Source of the DNA: a virus
Strand: one strand, 5' to 3'
IMG/VR virus record: IMGVR_UViG_3300044825_000326
Location: 1 to 34,811 of that record
Length of the DNA: 34,811 bases
Shown here: positions 8,624-15,572 of the stretch, piece by piece
How positions within the stretch are numbered: the first letter of the stretch is position 1
How the letters are laid out: each line of letters opens with the position of its first letter
The notes under the pieces: model-generated
Told to the model about the DNA's origin: nothing
The model's input: the letters and a program-made list of their open reading frames with translations, nothing else
The model's database searches: none
Position numbers and translations under genes: made by a program

Positions 8624-8919
8624 TACCACTTCACCTTGTCAGCCCAATAGGCTGCTGACATCTTTCCCTTGGCAATATTCTTTGAGTGGCGTGCTTTGAA
8701 TGATGCACGCTTCTTCTTCATTCTATCAGACTCTCCAGCCTTTGGCTTGCCTGCAGTCTCTGCACCTTGCTCGCCAAAACGAATAGTCTTTACTTTGTCC
8801 CCAACCTTTGCTACAACTACATGTGACTTTGTAGGATGGTTGGGAGTACGTTTCGGCTTGTTGAAACCAGATACGCCTGCACGAGCTAAGCGTGGGTCCT
8901 TCTTGCTTTTGTTTTCCAT
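8623..8919 (-). CDS. Lysine-rich DUF6321-like protein
   Basis: Ninety-eight residues with a recognisable pattern: DPRLARAGVSGFNKPKRTP near the N-terminus, THP-type KSHVVVAKVGDKVKTIRFG in the middle, and a basic tail FKARHSKNIAKGKMSAAYWADKVKW. This matches a family seen in aquatic phages beside DUF5872 proteins (I recall it as DUF6321; unverified). The order with the next gene is kept in those phages too. Strongly basic, soluble, no cysteine. The start follows a GGGAGT-type Shine-Dalgarno. Function unknown; binding of nucleic acid is the simplest inference. Confidence 0.75.
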   Translation of the reverse strand: MENKSKKDPRLARAGVSGFNKPKRTPNHPTKSHVVVAKVGDKVKTIRFGEQGAETAGKPKAGESDRMKKKRASFKARHSKNIAKGKMSAAYWADKVKW

Positions 8920-8931
8920 ACTCCCTACTCC

Positions 8932-9102
8932 TTATTTCTTTTTCTTCAGTGCTGCGAGAAGAGCCTTGTCCATAGCTGCTTCACGCTTTTCTTCTAGACG
9001 CTCACGCTTCTTCTCGGCTGCTGAGTACTTCTTCTTTTCTTTCTTAAGTACTACAGTTACCTTGATTCCCTTTGAGCCTGATTTCTTTTTCTTAGCTGGC
9101 AT
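8932..9102 (-). CDS. Small lysine-rich protein (56 aa)
   Basis: The ATG at 9102 overlaps the previous stop as TAATG, and the frame ends in TAA at 8932-8934. It encodes 56 residues, starting MPAKKKKSG and ending LAALKKKK. A predicted helix in the middle (YSAAEKKRERLEEKREAAMDK) is highly charged and could form a coiled coil. It belongs to a run of six basic proteins with coupled starts and stops. No family recognised; nucleic-acid binding is inference from composition. Confidence 0.65.
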   Translation of the reverse strand: MPAKKKKSGSKGIKVTVVLKKEKKKYSAAEKKRERLEEKREAAMDKALLAALKKKK

Positions 9103-9284
9103 TACTTCTTCCCCTTTTTCTTTGACATTCCTGCTTGGGACAAAGCAATTGCGATAGCCTGCTTACGGTTCTTTACTACCTTAGCTTTCTTTGGACCCTT
9201 TGGGTCCTTGCCTGCATGTAATGTGCCAGCTTTAAACTCACGCATTACCTTGGCGACTTTCTTATTAGCGGCTGCCTTCTTCAC
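9102..9284 (-). CDS. Basic DUF6496-like small protein
   Basis: Sixty residues starting at an ATGA overlap with the upstream gene. The core reads VAKVMREFKAGTLHAG, then KNRKQAIAIALSQAGMSKKKG, which fits the small DUF6496-type proteins that occur widely in phages and some bacteria (family call from memory). Lys and Arg make up nearly a third of the protein. A short helix-loop-helix is plausible, with the basic C-terminal tail free. It sits in the middle of the basic-protein run. Function is not known. Confidence 0.75.
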   Translation of the reverse strand: MKKAAANKKVAKVMREFKAGTLHAGKDPKGPKKAKVVKNRKQAIAIALSQAGMSKKKGKK

Positions 9285-9460
9285 TTATTGCCACGCTTCT
9301 TTTGAATCAGGTTGCCGTTCTTGTCATAACGACGTCCCTGGAATAGGGCACCATAGAACTGGCCGGTGTTCTCTTCTGTTCGGCTAGAATCCCATTGTGA
9401 ATATTCTTTCGCAACATTCTTTAGATATCTAGCAGCACGGCCGTATGCGCTACCTGCCAT
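9281..9460 (-). CDS. Small basic hypothetical protein (59 aa)
   Basis: The ATG at 9460 lies one base after the TAA of the upstream gene, and the TGA at 9281-9283 overlaps the next start. It encodes 59 residues with GSAYGRAARYLKNVAKEYSQW at the N-terminal side and GRRYDKNGNLIQKKRGNK at the end. Unlike its neighbours it has aromatic residues in regular positions, so it may fold as an independent domain. No family recognised. Tight coupling on both sides supports it as a true gene. Confidence 0.6.
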   Translation of the reverse strand: MAGSAYGRAARYLKNVAKEYSQWDSSRTEENTGQFYGALFQGRRYDKNGNLIQKKRGNK

Positions 9461-9461
9461 G

Positions 9462-9596
9462 TTACTTCTTCTTTCCCATCTTTTTGACTGCTGACTTCTT
9501 GGCTGACTTCTTAGCCATCATTTTCTTCTCTTCCATCTTAGCCATCTTCTTACCCTTGGCTGTGTATGGGAACTTCTTATCGCCTACCATTGGCAT
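9462..9596 (-). CDS. Lysine/methionine-rich micro-protein (44 aa)
   Basis: Starts at ATG 9596 with AGGAG seven bases upstream and ends at TAA 9462-9464. After MPMVGDKKFPYTAKGK, the last 28 residues are a repeat of K, A, M and S (for example KKMAKMEEKKMMAKKSAKKS), similar in composition to bacterial histone H1-like tails. It is the first of the basic run after the Cys-containing 103-residue protein. It may condense or coat DNA, but that is inference from composition only. Confidence 0.65.
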   Translation of the reverse strand: MPMVGDKKFPYTAKGKKMAKMEEKKMMAKKSAKKSAVKKMGKKK

Positions 9597-9597
9597 A

Positions 9598-9909
9598 TTA
9601 GACTCCTAGTTCTTTCATTACCGCTGCTGATTGTTTATTGATTGCTTTGGCTGGTGGCATCTTGCCGGCATCATATGGTCGGCCTAATGTCTCACTAGCT
9701 TTTACTGCTTCCTGAATCTTCTTCATTGAAGTTCCAGATGGTTGAATGCCTTGAGCTCTAGCTTCTTTGTAGGCATCCAATTCTTTGTTGAACGCTTTGT
9801 TAGTCATAACTCTACGACTATCAGCGTCTCCTGCATTCATTTGGATGGACAATCCCTTGCACCCAAAGCATCCGTCCACAGGCTCAGGGTGATATTCCCA
9901 GTGCTTCAT
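9598..9909 (-). CDS. Small CxxC protein downstream of capsid gene
   Basis: Of 103 residues, the first 25 hold DGCFGCKGLSIQMN, a CxxC pair preceded by His (HWEYHPEP), which could bind one metal or form part of a zinc knuckle. The rest is helical and basic, with a middle segment TNKAFNKELDAYKEARAQG followed by a proline turn. Proteins with the same CFGCK core occur in many actinophage structural modules (recollection, not searched). It overlaps the upstream gene by ATGA. Possibly a head-completion or assembly factor; role unknown. Confidence 0.7.
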   Translation of the reverse strand: MKHWEYHPEPVDGCFGCKGLSIQMNAGDADSRRVMTNKAFNKELDAYKEARAQGIQPSGTSMKKIQEAVKASETLGRPYDAGKMPPAKAINKQSAAVMKELGV

Positions 9910-10178
9910 GCTTGTGTAAAATTATCCTCCGTGACTCCAACTCCACCAGCTATCAATGATGCTTTAGTGGCGTCATCTACCGTATACTGATATCCACCTC
10001 TGTACACTACTGGATAGTCGAGTAAGTCCTCGTCTACTGGATAACGAATCTGTGCCCAGTTACCATTAGTGTTTCTTACTATTGTAATACCTCTAGCAAG
10101 TTTATAGAAGTAGAATAGACGATGTTCACCAGCAGGCCCCTCGTCTACAGTAGGGGGTGTAAATATCCAATTTGTCAT
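9906..10178 (-). CDS. Small hypothetical virion-region protein
   Basis: I choose the ATG at 10178, preceded by AAAGGGAC, over an in-frame upstream start at 10202 that lacks a ribosome site and abuts the hairpin after the capsid gene. This leaves 90 residues. The sequence has aromatic-rich strands (HRLFYFYKLARGITIV near residues 19-34, then GGYQYTVDD) and looks like a small beta domain. It is the first gene after the major capsid protein. Head-completion or decoration are reasonable guesses; no family recognised. Confidence 0.65.
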   Translation of the reverse strand: MTNWIFTPPTVDEGPAGEHRLFYFYKLARGITIVRNTNGNWAQIRYPVDEDLLDYPVVYRGGYQYTVDDATKASLIAGGVGVTEDNFTQA

Positions 10179-10207
10179 GAAGTCCCTTTCTAGTGAACTC
10201 ACCCCGA

Positions 10208-10231
10208 AGGGTAGGTTTCAAGGCCTACCCT
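10208..10231 (-). terminator. Hairpin after the capsid gene (attenuator or mRNA stabiliser)
   Basis: An eight-base-pair perfect stem (AGGGTAGG pairing with CCTACCCT) with an eight-base loop lies 15 bases past the capsid stop. No U-run follows on the minus strand, so a full intrinsic terminator is not supported. Such hairpins often trim expression of downstream genes or protect the abundant capsid mRNA 3' end. Confidence 0.45.
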
Positions 10232-10245
10232 GCAGAGTCAATCAA

Positions 10246-11448
10246 CTAGAGAGCAGCGATTGAGGAACCAGAGGTAATGCGATACAATGCCTCGTCACGG
10301 TATACTGCGAAGCCGAGTACGCCGTACCAGCCCATTGGGCGGAAGCGCATCAACTTATCAGTTACGTTACCGATAACTACGTGTGGCTCTTCAGCAACGG
10401 CTTCTGCCATAGCCTGAGCACCGCAGACGATTGTATTGAATACACGGGTTACTGGAGTTACAGTAACAGTTGTGGTTGCAGTAACTGCACCGGTGTTAGC
10501 TGTGTCTACAGTGATTGTGGTTGTTGAACCAGAAGTTGCAATTGCAGCAATCTTTGCACCTGAAGCGATACCAGTTCCAGCAATCTTGTCGCCAACTTCA
10601 GCACGTGAAGCGATGACGGAAGATGAAGCTACACCGAAGGTGAAGCCAGCTGAGGTACCTGCTACGGTTACAGCGGTTGTTGCAAGTGGGGTCTGGTCTG
10701 CACCAGTCTTAGCATTGTATAGACGTGGAGACTCTACGAAGAATGCACCCTCGTAATCTCCGATTTCGCCTGCCCAGATGTTGTTGACAGCTGGGTTTGA
10801 TTGTGCGTGAACGAAGTTCCAGCCCATGTTTCCGGTTTCTGCACGAAGGTCGTGTGAAACTTCTGGGTGGATACCGGTCCAGTATAGTGAGCCACGGCGA
10901 GCCTTGGCCTTGTTAGCACGAAGCTTAGCAACTGCGCGACGGATGTCAGCGGAGTCAATTGTGTCAGCAGCATCTACGTTGGCATCAGCTGTTGCGTTGC
11001 CTGCATAGATGTTGTTTGAACCTGAGCGTAGAGTTGTCATTGCAACTGCATCGATGGAGTCAGCTAGGTTGTAAGCAATGATGTTTGCAATAGCTGGGTC
11101 TACATCTGCAAGTGAGAACAACTCAAGTGCACGGGTTACTAGAACTGCATTTCCGTACTCGTTTAGAGTTACGGTTACAGTTGTAGGTGTTGATAGAGAC
11201 ACTGCATCTGGGTCAGTTGTCTCAGCAAGTGTTGAAGTTACCTGGTCCAAATCGACGTACTTCTGTAGTACAACGGTTTGTCCTGGGAAAGCTTGGCGAG
11301 CAGGACGCTTATCTGCGACCGAACGGATTAGAGGTTCGGAACGGAGAGCGAACTCGAGAAGACGGTCATACGCCTTCTGTACGAGACCTGCGCCACCAAC
11401 TGTACCGCCGAGCGAGGTGCTCGCGGTTGACGTATATTGGTTTGACAT
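10246..11448 (-). CDS. Major capsid protein, N4-gp56-like HK97 fold
   Basis: The 400 residues fit the N4-gp56 capsid family: an N-terminal arm, LVQKAYDRLLEFALRSEPLI near residues 22-41, GQTVVLQKYVDLDQVTSTLAE, then TLNEYGNAVLVTRALEL and a long helix that contains DSIDAVAMTTLR. LYWTGIHPEVSHDLRAE near residue 188 and the ending GWYGVLGFAVYRDEALYRI are also typical. Residues of about 250-325 are a Thr/Ala/Val-rich insertion that looks like an Ig-type surface domain, unusual in length. The gene has a clear AGGAG and follows the scaffold gene. It forms the icosahedral shell; confidence high for the role, moderate for the exact family. Confidence 0.9.
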   Translation of the reverse strand: MSNQYTSTASTSLGGTVGGAGLVQKAYDRLLEFALRSEPLIRSVADKRPARQAFPGQTVVLQKYVDLDQVTSTLAETTDPDAVSLSTPTTVTVTLNEYGNAVLVTRALELFSLADVDPAIANIIAYNLADSIDAVAMTTLRSGSNNIYAGNATADANVDAADTIDSADIRRAVAKLRANKAKARRGSLYWTGIHPEVSHDLRAETGNMGWNFVHAQSNPAVNNIWAGEIGDYEGAFFVESPRLYNAKTGADQTPLATTAVTVAGTSAGFTFGVASSSVIASRAEVGDKIAGTGIASGAKIAAIATSGSTTTITVDTANTGAVTATTTVTVTPVTRVFNTIVCGAQAMAEAVAEEPHVVIGNVTDKLMRFRPMGWYGVLGFAVYRDEALYRITSGSSIAAL

Positions 11449-11479
11449 TAGTTTTAGTCTCCTAGACTATGAACGGATA

Positions 11480-11953
11480 TTATTGAGAACGGAGGAGGGA
11501 TAGAATTTCATCTGCGGACTGAGCCTGATTTAGTCTCTGGTCCAAGTCCATTCCTCTGTCTGGTGTGATTGCACCTTGTGTTAAAATGTCTTGCTGACGT
11601 AATGCAGCTAAGTCATTCTGATTTACGGGTGCCTCATCAGCTACCTTGATTCCAAACAAGTCTGCGTTATCCTCGAGCCAGCTTGACACTGTCTCCTCGT
11701 TAACTTCATCCAAGTCTTTCATTACAAGGCGTGCTGCTTTTTGATTCACACCCTTCTTTTCTAGGACTTCTTTTACGACTCGCTCACGCTGCGCCTTGGA
11801 TAGTGTCTCAAGTTGCTCAGTAAGTTCCTTGATTCTCTTCTCATCTGCACGCTTGGCTTTGCGTAACTTCTTTAACAAGTCACTGCCATCACCTGCATAT
11901 TGGTCCTGAGTATCTAGGTCGTCGTCTTCTTCATCCCAGTAGTTGTTGCTCAT
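11480..11953 (-). CDS. Capsid scaffolding protein
   Basis: This 157-residue protein is acidic at the N-terminus (WDEEDDDLDTQDQ) and then has a long charged coiled coil (LLKKLRKAKRADEKRIKELTEQLETLSKAQ near residues 25-54). The C-terminal half is Gln/Asp-rich and helical. Position directly before the capsid gene, length and coiled coil match phage scaffolds, which guide shell assembly and then leave or are degraded. A good AGAAGGGTGG site precedes the ATG. A 118-base gap lies upstream of it, holding only a small hairpin (CTGTT/AACAG, 11999-12014) and no clear promoter. Confidence 0.8.
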   Translation of the reverse strand: MSNNYWDEEDDDLDTQDQYAGDGSDLLKKLRKAKRADEKRIKELTEQLETLSKAQRERVVKEVLEKKGVNQKAARLVMKDLDEVNEETVSSWLEDNADLFGIKVADEAPVNQNDLAALRQQDILTQGAITPDRGMDLDQRLNQAQSADEILSLLRSQ

Positions 11954-12071
11954 AGCAACGTTCCACCCTTCTATTGTAGTTAGTCGCAGGCCACAGTTCT
12001 GTTCGGGGAAACAGGCTGGCTCCTACTCTCGGTCTTATACGCTGACGGGGCCGATGGGTCCGTTCAGGATT

Positions 12072-13565
12072 CTAGAATTGTCCTCTTGAAGTCTGGCTCA
12101 AGGAAGTTCTTCCTAGTCCAGATTGTCCTGAGAACTGCGCTATTTCGCGCTGTGTTAGACGCTCACGGCGTCGTTGTGCTGAAGCCAACTGGTTGAATAC
12201 TTCTTGTTCAGCTTCTGCTAAACCGTACTCTTCCATTGTTGCTCCATAAATTTGTGATAGCTTCTCAGCTGTAGGCAAGATGTTAGCGATAGTTGCATAA
12301 CCTCTTTGTGCTTCAGCTTGTGTGACGCCTTGAGCTGCGAGCTGTTCTGCAACACCAACACCAGCATTGATTCCTTGGAGTCTAGCTGCTGTGCCAATTT
12401 CAGCTGCAGCAATCTGACGCTGAATCTTTTGTGCTTGCTGATTAGGGTCAAGAACATAAGCAACTAAGTCAGCCTGTCCGATACCATAGAAGTCACGTAG
12501 AGTACGAGCAACTGCAGGGTCAGCATTCTGTACACGCTGTACCGCCATTGATACTCTATCTGAAAGCTCAGCAGCTGAGATGTCATTCTCGATGAACTGA
12601 CGAACATACTCATCATTATCAAACTGCTTTAGTCCATAGCTACGCAATGTCTGACGGTATGCATCCTCAACTCGGATATACTCACCAGGAGTCAGGGCTC
12701 GTAAGCCCTTCTTTAAGCGAACCTCATTAGCAGCAAAGCGCATCTTGTAGGCTTCAGATTGACGAAGCTCGACAGCAAACTCTGATGGGCTAACATTCTT
12801 CTGAATCAAACCACGTAGTGGTTCTACAAGAGCAGCCAATCCTAAGCCGTCCATCTCAGCATACAGTACATCGAATGCTGACTGACGCTCTGCTAAATCA
12901 TTAGCAGCCTTGGTGGCTGCGGCATCAGTAGTTGACTTGTTGGTTAGTCCTGCGATTGTATTCTGTAGGCTTGCAATAATAGCTAGGAGTTCAGCATTGC
13001 CTCCACCTTGGCCATCATTGTTGCCATCACCAGATACTGTCTTTTGCTCTACACCGTTGACATAATTCTTACCCTGATATGCACCCGTGAATGGATTGCC
13101 ATTATACTGCAATACGCCATTAACAACTGAATAGCCAGTAGGAGGATTGTTTCCTCCACCATCAGACGGCTTTGGTATAACTGATGTAGTTCCATCAGTG
13201 TAGGTAATTGTTATGCTTCCGTCTGGATTTGTCTTTCTTTCTTTTTCTGTCTTGCCACCAACAGTTGACATTACGACAGGATTTCTAACACCGGTAGCTG
13301 GGTCGACTACAGTGTTTGTACTCGGGTCATAAGCTGGATTTGGAGTCTTGGTTAGAACATACTTTCCACCAGGACCGCCAACTTCCTGTCTCCAGTTATA
13401 GTCGTACACATAGACGTCAGGCTTAGGTAGCGGAGGAAGTTTAGCCTCGGCTGCTGCCTTAGCTTTCTCCTGCTCCTCGAAATACTTTCTTCTACGCTCT
13501 TCGGAACGGGCTGCTACTTCTTTAGCAATTCGTTCTCTACGTTCTTCTGGTGTTTCTTTAGCCAC
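12072..13565 (-). CDS. Helical structural protein with Gly/Asn linker (497 aa)
   Basis: The GTG start overlaps the upstream stop as TAGTG. Residues 1-60 are a charged helix (EERRERIAKEVAARSEERRRK). Residues 60-210 are low in charge and rich in Gly, Asn, Thr and Pro, likely an exposed linker or beta domain. The last 280 residues are helical and Ala/Gln-rich, with LRSYGLKQFDNDEYVRQFIE as a motif also met in the neighbour encoded at 13565-14566 (FGIKYSDADFNRWSEEVF). It ends in an Arg/Ser-rich tail. The pair probably arose by duplication. Located between large and scaffold genes; may be an internal virion or ejection protein. No enzyme motif. Confidence 0.6.
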   Translation of the reverse strand: MAKETPEERRERIAKEVAARSEERRRKYFEEQEKAKAAAEAKLPPLPKPDVYVYDYNWRQEVGGPGGKYVLTKTPNPAYDPSTNTVVDPATGVRNPVVMSTVGGKTEKERKTNPDGSITITYTDGTTSVIPKPSDGGGNNPPTGYSVVNGVLQYNGNPFTGAYQGKNYVNGVEQKTVSGDGNNDGQGGGNAELLAIIASLQNTIAGLTNKSTTDAAATKAANDLAERQSAFDVLYAEMDGLGLAALVEPLRGLIQKNVSPSEFAVELRQSEAYKMRFAANEVRLKKGLRALTPGEYIRVEDAYRQTLRSYGLKQFDNDEYVRQFIENDISAAELSDRVSMAVQRVQNADPAVARTLRDFYGIGQADLVAYVLDPNQQAQKIQRQIAAAEIGTAARLQGINAGVGVAEQLAAQGVTQAEAQRGYATIANILPTAEKLSQIYGATMEEYGLAEAEQEVFNQLASAQRRRERLTQREIAQFSGQSGLGRTSLSQTSRGQF

Positions 13566-14566
13566 TATAGCACCCCGAAATCTGTTCCGACTTGGTAGAT
13601 AGCATTATATACAGACTCACGGGCATTATCGGTATACTGCCAACGTGCATCTTTTCTTAACTCTTGTTCAAACATCCATACTGGCATAACAGCTGGCTTG
13701 CCATCTTGTGTGTACTGTAAAGCCTTACGAAGCAATGGGTCATTCCAGTCAGCAGAGTCCGGGTCAATCTCTAGAATGTTGGCCATAGATGACTTGTATG
13801 CTGAACCAATGCTGTCTACTGATTCACCATTTAGAATCTTATCTGAGTACATTGGGAATGCGCTAGCTGAATCCTGGCGAATCTTCTGTTGGATATCAAA
13901 GGCTGTGGTTCTGCCAGAGAATACTTCCTCAGACCAGCGATTAAAGTCAGCGTCTGAGTACTTGATACCGAATGCTCTAGCATATGCACGCAGGTCAGCA
14001 ATAGAACCACCAGTCGTACCACCAATAGCCTTGCCACTATTAAGAGCAAGAGCCTTGATATCAATCTGATTGTCTGTCTCAGCATTGTCATATGCAGCTT
14101 CAAGCATATCCCTAACTTGCTTGCTATTAGGGTCTAGCTTAATTCCAGCTGAAGTTAAACGACGTACCTGCTCATCAATAAATCTGTTAAGCTCTTGGGT
14201 GTATACACCGAACTGTCCGAGCTTTCTCTTAAGTCTCTTGTCAGATTCTGGCAGGGTATTAATGTAGTATTCGCTTTGCTTGAAAGCAAGCTCAGCACCA
14301 GCAATATCGTTATCTAGAAGTAAAGCCCAAGACTCTTGGAGTTTTGTATCGTTTGGATACTTATCCAAAAACTGCTTCATGAATCCAAATACTTTGCCAG
14401 CAGTTTGAGCTCTCTCATCCTTCTGAGCTGCGCTCAGTGCTGGTCGACCATTAGGATACTTAGCATCGAATGCTTCTTTGGCTTTAGTTCTCTGAGGGCC
14501 GGCAGGCATAGCATTGATGGCAGCTAATTCCTCATCATAAGCAATTTGCTCTTTAGTGTCTGCCAC
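13565..14566 (-). CDS. Helical structural protein (333 aa)
   Basis: The GTG start has AGGAG seven bases upstream. The protein is helical through most of its length, with segments KVFGFMKQFLDKYPND (residues 58-73), DLRAYARAFGIKYSDADFNRW and, near the C-terminus, MPVWMFEQELRKDARWQYT. The last motif (an M..EFE..LR.DPRW..T-like signature) recurs in large actinophage virion proteins with internal or tape-like roles. It shares an internal pattern with the 497-residue neighbour. No signal peptide, no transmembrane segment. Virion-internal protein is the best guess. Confidence 0.6.
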   Translation of the reverse strand: MADTKEQIAYDEELAAINAMPAGPQRTKAKEAFDAKYPNGRPALSAAQKDERAQTAGKVFGFMKQFLDKYPNDTKLQESWALLLDNDIAGAELAFKQSEYYINTLPESDKRLKRKLGQFGVYTQELNRFIDEQVRRLTSAGIKLDPNSKQVRDMLEAAYDNAETDNQIDIKALALNSGKAIGGTTGGSIADLRAYARAFGIKYSDADFNRWSEEVFSGRTTAFDIQQKIRQDSASAFPMYSDKILNGESVDSIGSAYKSSMANILEIDPDSADWNDPLLRKALQYTQDGKPAVMPVWMFEQELRKDARWQYTDNARESVYNAIYQVGTDFGVL

Positions 14567-14569
14567 TTA

Positions 14570-15571
14570 TTAGCTCCTCATCCATTGTGAGAAATAGTCA
14601 GTAGCTTCTAGGCTCTTAGCCTCAAGGAAGTCCTGATTATTTTCATTATAGTATTTATCAATCTTAGATTTTACCATAGCATCAGTCACGCCACCGGTGC
14701 GCTTAACAATCTTTCTACCGGTCTTAGGGTCAGTGGTAGTAGTTGTTGTCTCACCCTTCTGATACAATGCCTTAATGTCATTGAACAGATTCTGGAATAC
14801 TGGGTCCTTGTCATCAGGCTCCTTGCGGATAACCTCGAATAATCTATTCTTTAGAATCTGACGTAGCTCAGCATCTCTTGGTACATCTAGGTATGTTGTA
14901 ACATCTGGCTTACCGCCAGCTTTTGTTAATGACATATTCAGGATATCCATTGGGGTAAACTTAGGGCCTTTGCCTGCAGCATATAACTGGGCTGACTGCT
15001 GAACAACTGACTGCCATGTAGCATAAGCATCTAGCTGGGTAGCGTTTGAATTGCCTGCAGCAACTAGAGCGTTAAGAACTTTCTTTTGTACAGTCTTGTC
15101 GGTCCAGAAAGAGTTAACAACATCATTGGTCATAGCCACATTGTCCATCTTGGCTGTGTACTTAGCACCAGTAGGGCTAACTTCTGTGCCCTTCTTCTGG
15201 CCTTGATAGACTAGAACACCAGCTCCTACGCCACCGCTTGTGAAAGCCTCAGGCGATATGTTAGGAATGGTATTTCTAATCTCATTCCAAAGCTTGTCAT
15301 CTACACCAGTTGGAAGATTTCTTCTAGCAGCATCTTCGGCCGAAGCTCGCTTTTGTTTATCAGAGATAGGCTTCTGCTCAATGCTTGTAACTTCTTTACG
15401 TAGCTCTGCTACTCTTTTACGAAGACGAGATACCTCTTTGGTTGCCTTTTCAATACCAGGAGTTGTGTCCTTGTTTTGTAATTCGGCAGCCTGCTTGGCT
15501 GAAGCAAGGAATGTTTCAGCTTTACGGAGCTTCTCTTGCTCCGCTGTTAACCGTTCTTGTACTGTCGCCAT
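14570..15571 (-). CDS. Coiled-coil structural protein (333 aa)
   Basis: Residues 1-70 form a strong coiled coil (LTAEQEKLRKAETFLASAKQAA, then VSRLRKRVAELRKEVTSI). A Gly-rich turn (SGGVGAGVLVYQG near 112-124) separates it from a helical C-terminal half. Near residues 280-295 a run of Thr with TDPKTGRKIVKR forms a linker. Start ATG at 15571 is one base beyond the upstream stop. It is one of three consecutive helical proteins of 333-497 residues, a set that in short-tailed phages often contributes internal proteins ejected with DNA. Family not recognised. Confidence 0.6.
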   Translation of the reverse strand: MATVQERLTAEQEKLRKAETFLASAKQAAELQNKDTTPGIEKATKEVSRLRKRVAELRKEVTSIEQKPISDKQKRASAEDAARRNLPTGVDDKLWNEIRNTIPNISPEAFTSGGVGAGVLVYQGQKKGTEVSPTGAKYTAKMDNVAMTNDVVNSFWTDKTVQKKVLNALVAAGNSNATQLDAYATWQSVVQQSAQLYAAGKGPKFTPMDILNMSLTKAGGKPDVTTYLDVPRDAELRQILKNRLFEVIRKEPDDKDPVFQNLFNDIKALYQKGETTTTTTDPKTGRKIVKRTGGVTDAMVKSKIDKYYNENNQDFLEAKSLEATDYFSQWMRS

Positions 15572-15572
15572 A

